A stretch of 5,615 nt of DNA from Oscillospiraceae bacterium (GTDB lineage Bacteria; Bacillota; Clostridia; Oscillospirales; Ruminococcaceae), in assembly GCA_017848155.1 (NCBI GenBank), contig JAGAKC010000111.1:1-5615 (forward strand), read 5' to 3'. Below, piece by piece: positions 1 through 5,235 of this stretch (positions are counted from its first letter, which is position 1; every line of letters starts with the position of its first letter). Made by a program: the position numbers and the translations under genes. The notes below the pieces were generated by a model. It searched no databases. It was not told the DNA's origin and saw only the letters and a program-made list of their open reading frames with translations.

Positions 1-359
1 CCGGATATCATATCCTCGCTAAGCGAAAATACTCTCTCCAAAGCCTTTACAACACCTGCCGCCTTTTCACCGAAAGGTATTTCCATATCCCCCATCTTTC
101 CTTTATACTGTCCGCCTGATTTTTCAAGGGTATATCCCCCGATTATCTCAGGTGAAGAATATTCCACTCTGACAGTTTCACGCTCCCCTTTATCGTTGGG
201 GGCAGACATTGTTATTTTAACTTCATTTTCGTGTCCGTTATAAACAAGGGTACAATCAAAAGAAAGCTCCCCTTTCTGATAATCAAAAAGCGATTCTTTT
301 TTTGTGCTGCAGGAGCTCAGAATAAGACAGCACAACACCAATGAAATAAATCTTTTCAT
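1..359 (-). CDS. Small lipoprotein of unknown function (C-terminal end outside window)
   Basis: Reading leftward from the ATG at 357-359, about 119 codons stay open to the window edge. The N-terminus has a basic MKR start, a hydrophobic stretch and the lipobox L14-S15-S16-C17, so it is a type II signal peptide and the mature protein should be lipid-anchored at Cys17 outside the membrane. The rest is soluble, with alternating polar and hydrophobic residues that suggest beta strands (around residues 30-60), a Gly-rich turn (near 80-90) and an amphipathic helix at the end of what is visible. The pattern loosely recalls LolA-like small lipoproteins of Firmicutes, but I cannot assign a family. A GAGG ribosome binding site lies about five bases before the start. 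An intrinsic terminator stands just upstream, so the gene must be read by read-through or from a promoter I could not place. Confidence 0.82.
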   Translation of the reverse strand, partial: MKRFISLVLCCLILSSCSTKKESLFDYQKGELSFDCTLVYNGHENEVKITMSAPNDKGERETVRVEYSSPEIIGGYTLEKSGGQYKGKMGDMEIPFGEKAAGVVKALERVFSLSEDMIS

Positions 360-380
360 ATTGTCCTCACAAAATAAAAA

Positions 381-402
381 TGCATATGCTAAAGCATATG
401 CA
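381..402 (-). terminator. Leftward rho-independent terminator after the truncated GTPase ORF
   Basis: A perfect 10-bp inverted repeat (TGCATATGCT at 381-390 and AGCATATGCA at 393-402) forms a tight hairpin. On the minus strand it is followed by a T-rich run (TTTTTATTTT, complement of 371-380). It starts 12 bases after the stop codon of the GTPase ORF. T-rich sequence also follows on the plus strand (403-415), so it may work in both directions, although no plus-strand gene precedes it here. The stem is AT-rich, so termination may be partial. It sits directly before the ribosome binding site of the next leftward gene. Confidence 0.72.
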
Positions 403-414
403 TTCTTTTTTTAT

Positions 415-813
415 TTATGACAGTAGGTTTATAAGGTTTTCTGCTGAAAATCCGCTTTCTGTGTAGCAGCTTTCAAGCATAAGCGAAAGATTTTCCTCGC
501 TGTATTCTATCTTGGTGAGGGTAGCGGTCTTTGGCGTAGCGGCACTGGGAAGCACCTTTTTTCCGCCGAAAAGCAATGTGTTCAGAAAGGACGATTTTCC
601 CGCCTTAACCTGACCGATAACACCGATATTCAGCTTTCTGTCCTCACGGAAGAAGTCGTCCGTTTTGGTGATGAAGCTGTCACGTATCTTTGCAAGCTGC
701 GAAAGATCGGTGTAGTCGCCGTAAGGGGAGAGGGTATCTATTGCTGTGTTTATCCTGCCGATGTGCTCGGCAAATTTCTGCTCGTCAAGAGCTGTTTTTT
801 TGAAGATGGGCAT
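415..813 (-). CDS. Truncated dynamin-like GTPase, N-terminal fragment
   Basis: The 132-residue product starts like a bacterial dynamin-family GTPase. A helical lead-in of about 60 residues is followed by a beta strand and P-loop (G1) GQVKAGKS at residues 67-74. A switch-I/G2-like segment, SAATPKTATLTKI, lies at 90-102. Family members usually exceed 500 residues and continue with G3 (DxPG), G4 (TKxD-type) and a helical stalk; none of these is present. Family-like sequence seems to stop near residue 108 (about position 490), and the last 24 residues look like ordinary coding sequence of other origin, ending at a stop before a terminator. Initiation looks genuine: AGGTGA lies just upstream of the ATG. 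The fragment could perhaps bind nucleotide, but it lacks the parts needed for hydrolysis-driven membrane remodelling. It is probably a remnant created by an internal deletion or rearrangement. Bacterial dynamin-like proteins act in membrane fusion, fission or repair. Confidence 0.8.
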   Translation of the reverse strand: MPIFKKTALDEQKFAEHIGRINTAIDTLSPYGDYTDLSQLAKIRDSFITKTDDFFREDRKLNIGVIGQVKAGKSSFLNTLLFGGKKVLPSAATPKTATLTKIEYSEENLSLMLESCYTESGFSAENLINLLS

Positions 814-835
814 GGTGTCACCTCGTTATGACTAT

Positions 836-865
836 ATTAAACGTGAGCTATTATTGCATTCGCAA
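836..865 (-). promoter_or_regulatory. Possible leftward promoter for the truncated GTPase ORF
   Basis: On the minus strand a TTGCGA box (860-865) and a TTTAAT box (836-841) are 18 bases apart. This would start transcription near 829 and leave a very short leader carrying the AGGTGA ribosome binding site. The match is moderate and the region is AT-rich, so chance similarity is quite possible. Confidence 0.28.
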
Positions 866-953
866 TTTTCTGTAGTTACCTTATTGTGTTGGTAATGCAG
901 GCAAAACAAAGGTCTATCATCTTTCTTGGTATGACAATTATTGAATTTACAAG

Positions 954-1712
954 ATGATACTTTTGCATTTATATCACGTGAAGCAGAATAATCACTATTA
1001 TAGTATTATACCAGCAATCCAATCTTCATCATATGCAACAATATCTTTAAATTCACATGATGGAGATAATGAAAGCTCCGGGTTGCTGTCACAGCTTGCA
1101 GAGGCATTTTCGATACCAAAGCCTGATCATTACATCATGCTGAAAAAGAAGGTGGAGGACTACAAGCGATTCGACCGCAGAAGCGAGTGTCAGGAGCACA
1201 TCAACAGCTCTGTTGCGGCGGTGTGCGAGGAAGCCGCAAAATACCTTGACACAAGCAGCGGAAAGTGCCTTTCAAAGGAGATGGCGAGCCATTACAGCGA
1301 CAGTCTGCAAAAGGCTCTTGAGGACAACAAGGCACAGCTTGACAGCCTTTGTACAGGCGATAAAGCGTCGCTCCTCGGACAGCTTGAAAAGCTCTGCGAC
1401 TGTTACAGGAAGCTGCTGGATGTCTACAACGAGGAGATGAACGAGGGCGATTATTACTCCCTCTACAAGCTGGACTATTTTCAGAGCATACCTGATATCG
1501 AGGAGATAGGCGAGCTTAAGCCGAAAATGTTCCGTGAATGGGATTTTAAAGAGGTCACGAAATACTATTCCAAAGGCAGCCACGAGGTCAACACCACCCT
1601 CGAAAAAGACCTGAATGAGCTTGCACGCACCTTCCGCAATTTTGCTGAAAGGGAATACAAGAAGCTGGTAGAAAAGCCTGTTATCGAGCTGCTGAAACAG
1701 CTTTGCGGATAA
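954..1712 (+). CDS. Helical protein, probable C-terminal fragment of a dynamin-like protein
   Basis: The 252-codon frame has two distinct parts. Residues 1 to about 35 are AT-rich and Tyr/His/Asn/Ser-rich, with no ribosome binding site before the ATG, and look unlike normal coding sequence. From about residue 42 onward codon use is normal, and the protein is charged and strongly helical, with heptad-like stretches (about 62-80 and 95-160), a short Tyr-rich segment (about 165-180) and a Lys/Glu-rich C-terminal helix (about 205-250). No signal peptide, membrane helix or GTPase motif is seen. The composition fits the stalk region that ends bacterial dynamin-like proteins, and the N-terminal half of such a protein lies next to it on the opposite strand. 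The family link is inferred from that context, not from a diagnostic motif. The true start is uncertain: an internal ATG at 1137 also lacks a ribosome binding site. It may be a pseudogene. Confidence 0.55.
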   Translation: MILLHLYHVKQNNHYYSIIPAIQSSSYATISLNSHDGDNESSGLLSQLAEAFSIPKPDHYIMLKKKVEDYKRFDRRSECQEHINSSVAAVCEEAAKYLDTSSGKCLSKEMASHYSDSLQKALEDNKAQLDSLCTGDKASLLGQLEKLCDCYRKLLDVYNEEMNEGDYYSLYKLDYFQSIPDIEEIGELKPKMFREWDFKEVTKYYSKGSHEVNTTLEKDLNELARTFRNFAEREYKKLVEKPVIELLKQLCG

Positions 1713-1717
1713 AAAAA

Positions 1718-1781
1718 CGGCTCTCTGTGATATGCACTCCGAAAGTCAGACACTTTTGGGGTGCATATCAACGGAGAGCCG
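1718..1781. terminator. Long near-perfect hairpin after the helical ORF (terminator or palindromic element)
   Basis: The arms pair almost throughout: 1718-1725 with 1774-1781, 1726-1727 with 1772-1773, 1728-1737 with 1761-1770, 1738-1741 with 1757-1760, and 1742-1746 with 1752-1756. That is about 29 pairs including three G-T wobbles, with one bulged A at 1771 and a five-base loop (1747-1751). It begins five bases after the stop codon at 1712. Seven A residues (1711-1717) precede it, which gives a T7 tract on the minus strand, so it is formally a good leftward terminator. Rightward, it is followed only by CTTTGCT, a poor T tract. It may still end transcription of the helical ORF, or it may be a small inserted palindromic element. 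Confidence 0.6.
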
Positions 1782-2000
1782 CTTTGCTATGTAGTCAGAC
1801 ATGCTCCGAGCCCGCACCGGTACAGGGCGGTTTAAAAAAAATTAACAGAAAATGGACAGAAAATGAGATACTTTTTGAGCTTATTCGTATATATTGATGA
1901 AGCACAAGGAGATCGGAGCTGTTCATGCCACTGTATCAATAAGATCATGGCTGATGGAGCAGCTGAATGATGTCTGTAGTGCAAAACCGTCTGTAAATGA
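1782..2000. other. Noncoding spacer upstream of the lipoprotein operon promoter
   Basis: No convincing gene lies between the long hairpin and the promoter. The stretch holds a GC-rich patch (about 1808-1830) with a short CCGC/GCGG inverted repeat, an A-run (1834-1841), a 10-bp direct repeat described separately, and an AT-rich section (1861-1896). An ATG-started 35-codon frame at 1897-2004 has no ribosome binding site and runs into the -35 box, so I do not call it a gene. Confidence 0.5.
1842..1865 (+). repeat. 11-bp-period direct repeat, possible response-regulator site
   Basis: ACAGAAAATG occurs at 1845-1854 and again at 1856-1865, an 11-bp period that puts both copies on the same face of the helix. 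Read as TTAACA (1842-1847), five bases, TGGACA (1853-1858), it resembles the TTAACA-type direct half-sites bound by PhoP/OmpR-family response regulators in Gram-positive bacteria. It lies about 140 bp upstream of the -35 box, which is distant, and only two half-sites are visible. The repeat is certain; the function is a guess. Confidence 0.3.
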
Positions 2001-2034
2001 TTGACAAAAGAATAATCATTTTGTATAATCATTA
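1996..2034. repeat. Operator-like repeats overlapping the promoter
   Basis: AATGATT at 1996-2002 is the inverted counterpart of AATCATT at 2014-2020 and 2027-2033. The longer unit ATAATCATT occurs twice (2012-2020 and 2025-2033) with a 13-base period. TAATCATTA (2026-2034) is itself an odd-centred palindrome. These repeats cover both promoter hexamers, as expected of a repressor site, and loosely resemble the AT-rich half-sites of Fur-family metal regulators. AT-richness makes chance repeats possible, and the regulator is unknown. Confidence 0.35.
2001..2029 (+). promoter_or_regulatory. Consensus sigma-A promoter of the lipoprotein operon
   Basis: A perfect TTGACA (2001-2006) and a perfect TATAAT (2024-2029) are separated by exactly 17 bases, so a start near 2036 is expected. 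It faces the large lipoprotein gene and leaves a leader of about 80 nt. Perfect hexamers with ideal spacing suggest high intrinsic strength, so a repressor or leader-level control would be the likely way to limit expression. Confidence 0.88.
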
Positions 2035-2044
2035 CAGCAGACAC

Positions 2045-2079
2045 CACAGGGACGGCAGGCCTGTGCTGAAACAGCTGCC
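2045..2079 (+). promoter_or_regulatory. Structured 5' leader with two competing hairpins
   Basis: CACAGG (2045-2050) can pair with CCTGTG (2060-2065). Alternatively GGCAG (2054-2058) pairs with CTGCC (2075-2079), extended by CTGT (2061-2064) with ACAG (2071-2074). The two folds share bases and exclude each other. Neither covers the ribosome binding site at 2103-2109, and no U-tract follows, so this is not a recognisable riboswitch or attenuator. It may affect message stability or bind a protein. Confidence 0.3.
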
Positions 2080-2114
2080 CATGTTCCGACTGCAAAAAAT
2101 ATAAGGAGGAGCTT

Positions 2115-5100
2115 ATGAAAAGACAAATTTGGAAAAGGTCACTTAGTGTACTGGTCGCAGCATCTGTACTTCTGACGTCGTCAGGCTGTGCGGACAACAA
2201 GACCGACAGCGTTCAGCTAAGCTGGGAATCCGATGAAAAGGACTGGGTATCAATAGATGCTTCTGCCGCAAAGGATGGCGAGCACTACATCGTTACTCTG
2301 TCCGCAGGAACAGAACGTTTTGCTGAAGATGTGGCAAAGGGTTCGGTATTGATAAAGGCGTTATCACACGGTCCTGAAAGCGAAGGCGCTGTGCTGGTGA
2401 TCGAGGATATCACAGCATTTGATGTTGAAAAGGTATCAGAGAGCGAGCTTAAGCTTAGCTTTGATTCCTCTGCAAACTACGAGGCGATACATGTCGGAGT
2501 ACATAAGGACGTGATGGAAAGCGGCAAATATGCCGAAGCATACTGGAGCGACAGCTCCTATGATGTGACTCCTGTGTATTCTGCGAATATCGGCGGAACG
2601 ATATCAGAATATGAAAAGGACCCCGTCATATCTGTTAAGCTGAACGGCGCAGCACCTTCTGCAGAGCTTACAAAGGATATGCTTACGCTGACGGACAGGT
2701 TCAGCGGATTGGAGATAACAGATGTAAAGGGCGAGGATGGCACGATAGTCATCAGCACCTCGGGTACGGTTGAGGACGGCGATTCCTACTACGGCGGAGT
2801 AACGCTTTCCGCAGGCGCAACAACGGCAGGTGAGGAGCTTTCCGCTGAGATCGTCATTGCGGTACGCAGCGGATATCTCGTTCATGACAGCTTTGCTTTT
2901 GCAAGCGGCGAACTTAGCTTTGATGTCGCATTCGACAATGACACATTTACCGCAGCAGCAGGCGAGGAGATAGTATGCGATGATATCACCTATACAGTAA
3001 AGGCTGTGTCGGCGGATAAGCTCACCGTGACTCTCGCTGTCGCAGCAGGTGCAGAGGACATTGATACAGCGATAGACATGATAGATAACAAGGCGCTGGT
3101 GATACCTGCGACAATGACAGGCTCACAGAGCGAGCATATCGTTATGCTGCATGCTGTAGAGGCTTCTGTCGGCGGATATCTGGATTATGTCGATGAGGCT
3201 GAGGCTGAGGATACCTTCACCGCGACAGCAGTGCTTTATGTAAAGAACGGCGAGTGGGGTGAGCTTACGGCTGACGATCTGAGCTTCGGCGGAGATTTTG
3301 CAGATGCGACTAATATAGAGCTTAAAAAGGATGGCGATTCGTATACTGTAACATTCGACTTTGTATACATCGGCGCTGACCTTGAAGAAACAACGTTTGA
3401 CGGCGATATCACAGTTGCTCACGACAATATGAAGAATGAGTGGGGCAGCAGCGGCGACAGCGAATATATACAGCTCTGCTATCTCCCTGTCTCCGATCGT
3501 GATCCTGAAATTGACCCCCCCGATCCTTATTATGTGGATCTGGAGCTTCCTTATCCCAGCTATAGAGATGCGCTTTTAGATTGGAAAGCTTCAAACCTTC
3601 AAGCCTTAAATGATGCTTGGTCATTTGCAAAGGGTGTTGGGGCAGTGGGCTCTGTCATATCGGGTGTACAGACAATACTTGGTATCTGCGGAGTTATAGA
3701 AAATACCGATGCAAAGATCGAAAGGGTGACCAGAGAGATACTGACATCTTTGGGTAACCTGGACAGAAAGATGGACTCACTTGGAGCTGCCATATCGGCA
3801 AATGGAGCAGATGTGATCACAGCTGTACACGGTACAGCATTCAACACTGCTTCTCTCGGTTGGAACAACTTCCTTAATGACTACGCCGCACCTCTTACAA
3901 AGATAATGAACTCCTACAACAGTAAGTATAACGAATACATTCATGATTATGTGAACAGGTCAGGAGTATCACACTGTGTAACGGTATACATCGATGAAAA
4001 CGGTAAGGTCACTCTCCCGGGCTCTATGACGGGATATTCCGTTGATGGCGTGGAGATCGTAAAAGAGGTGGAATGCTTGCTCAGTGCAGAGCTTTCCGAT
4101 GTCAAGTCAAAGATATTGAAAAACAAGGACAAGCTTTACGAGGGCTACTGGGAGGATATCACTGCGTCGGATATATCCCTTATCGATATTGACGGAGAGC
4201 CTGTGGAAGACATTTCCGATGATGATTATTTCGCTGCGGTGCAGATGGATGCGGCAATGTACGCTTTGAATGAAGTGGGTAAGGACAATATCATCAATGC
4301 TTTTGTGAATTTCTGTAACGCTCTTGCAGGATATAATGCAGGTTCACCTGTTCCGAAATCTGCGGTAAAGCCGCTTGATTATTACTACCAGATGATGTAT
4401 TATTTCTACAATTTCTATTCTGAGGCAAAGGAAGATATATCAATAATCCGCACCTGGCTTAAGGATACACTGTTTAAGGGTTCCGCCATTGCAACGCTTG
4501 CATATACTTTTTATCCCGCAGCACAGAAGGATATTGTGGCAAATGCTGCTGCTCTGGCTATTAACGAGCTGTCTGAAAATGACGGTGAGCATAACGATAA
4601 TTACTGCTATATAGCCGGAAAAGATCTGTCCTGCACGGAAGTATTTCCATACACCAGTATTAATGCTAAAGGACAAGTCACTGGCAGCTGCGTATCTGCT
4701 AACCGGACCTGGGCGAATCCCGTTGTTTTCCCTTCGACCGGTAAATTCATGACAGAAACCGAAGTGGCTCTTATGATACGCAGATATGAAATGCTGAAGA
4801 GTAAAAGTATTTTAGGTACTCAAGGAACAGAAACCTTTGGTGACTATCTTGTCACCCGTGCTATTATGCCCGAAGCTTTTAAGAACGGTATAGTTTTAAC
4901 GTCAGCGCCTTCAAAACAACCGATCCCACTTAATAAAAAAATACAGCTTAAGATCCAATGGAAACATGAAGACTCATCTTGGTTCAATGTAAATGATGAG
5001 GTCGAGGTAGGCGATTACGGAAAGCTTTCCGCAAAACATTTTGATACAAAACTCACCAACTATTGGATCAGCGACACTATCGACCTAAACGGAACAATTA

Positions 5101-5222
5101 TAAAGAATAATATGCTTGCCGCACATGGCCTATATGCCGAGTCTTTCTTTATAGTAGGTTCGGAAATCTATCATCTTGAATACAAGAATCCTAATTCCTT
5201 GCTTATTTTCAATCTTAGCTGA
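2115..5222 (+). CDS. Large modular lipoprotein with beta-rich repeats and a helical, membrane-active-looking region
   Basis: AAGGAGG (2103-2109) lies five bases before the ATG. The 1035-residue product has a basic start, a hydrophobic core and a lipobox ending S22-S23-G24-C25, so it should be lipid-anchored outside the cell. Residues about 30-460 are acidic, Ala/Ser/Thr/Val-rich and beta-like; at least two segments (about 170-245 and 370-440) share an ELTxDxLxL...F pattern and look like diverged tandem modules. An acidic/proline linker follows (461-473). Residues about 480-620 hold a Gly-rich hydrophobic helix (about 505-528, AKGVGAVGSVISG at its start) and then an amphipathic heptad segment (531-570). 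A second helical block lies at about 700-820 and a beta-rich tail at 940-1035. I do not recognise the family. The order of hydrophobic hairpin and coiled coil recalls alpha-helical pore-forming toxins, but surface adhesion or envelope binding is equally possible. Stops TGA and TAA are adjacent at 5220-5225. Confidence 0.9.
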   Translation: MKRQIWKRSLSVLVAASVLLTSSGCADNKTDSVQLSWESDEKDWVSIDASAAKDGEHYIVTLSAGTERFAEDVAKGSVLIKALSHGPESEGAVLVIEDITAFDVEKVSESELKLSFDSSANYEAIHVGVHKDVMESGKYAEAYWSDSSYDVTPVYSANIGGTISEYEKDPVISVKLNGAAPSAELTKDMLTLTDRFSGLEITDVKGEDGTIVISTSGTVEDGDSYYGGVTLSAGATTAGEELSAEIVIAVRSGYLVHDSFAFASGELSFDVAFDNDTFTAAAGEEIVCDDITYTVKAVSADKLTVTLAVAAGAEDIDTAIDMIDNKALVIPATMTGSQSEHIVMLHAVEASVGGYLDYVDEAEAEDTFTATAVLYVKNGEWGELTADDLSFGGDFADATNIELKKDGDSYTVTFDFVYIGADLEETTFDGDITVAHDNMKNEWGSSGDSEYIQLCYLPVSDRDPEIDPPDPYYVDLELPYPSYRDALLDWKASNLQALNDAWSFAKGVGAVGSVISGVQTILGICGVIENTDAKIERVTREILTSLGNLDRKMDSLGAAISANGADVITAVHGTAFNTASLGWNNFLNDYAAPLTKIMNSYNSKYNEYIHDYVNRSGVSHCVTVYIDENGKVTLPGSMTGYSVDGVEIVKEVECLLSAELSDVKSKILKNKDKLYEGYWEDITASDISLIDIDGEPVEDISDDDYFAAVQMDAAMYALNEVGKDNIINAFVNFCNALAGYNAGSPVPKSAVKPLDYYYQMMYYFYNFYSEAKEDISIIRTWLKDTLFKGSAIATLAYTFYPAAQKDIVANAAALAINELSENDGEHNDNYCYIAGKDLSCTEVFPYTSINAKGQVTGSCVSANRTWANPVVFPSTGKFMTETEVALMIRRYEMLKSKSILGTQGTETFGDYLVTRAIMPEAFKNGIVLTSAPSKQPIPLNKKIQLKIQWKHEDSSWFNVNDEVEVGDYGKLSAKHFDTKLTNYWISDTIDLNGTIIKNNMLAAHGLYAESFFIVGSEIYHLEYKNPNSLLIFNLS

Positions 5223-5235
5223 TAAACAGATATCT

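Noticed and set aside
851..899. Imperfect inverted repeats TTACC/GGTAA and TGCATT/AATGCA in the gap between the divergent ORFs
   Set aside because: Short stems with large loops in AT-rich DNA; no T tract and no convincing operator symmetry.
1745..1801. GTCAGACA repeated at 1745-1752 and 1794-1801
   Set aside because: Only eight bases, one copy in the hairpin loop region, and no extended similarity around the second copy; treated as chance.
1897..2004. 35-codon ATG-started open frame just upstream of the lipoprotein operon promoter
   Set aside because: No ribosome binding site, no recognisable signal or domain, and its stop codon lies inside the -35 box; a frame this short is expected by chance.
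1832..2200. Leftward 122-codon open frame across the promoter region
   Set aside because: It overlaps a perfect rightward promoter, the leader and the start of a well-supported gene, and its product has no recognisable features.
3195..3210. GAGGCT tandem repeat (two and a half copies) inside the large lipoprotein
   Set aside because: It is short, keeps the reading frame because the unit is six bases, and simply encodes Glu-Ala pairs in an acidic region.
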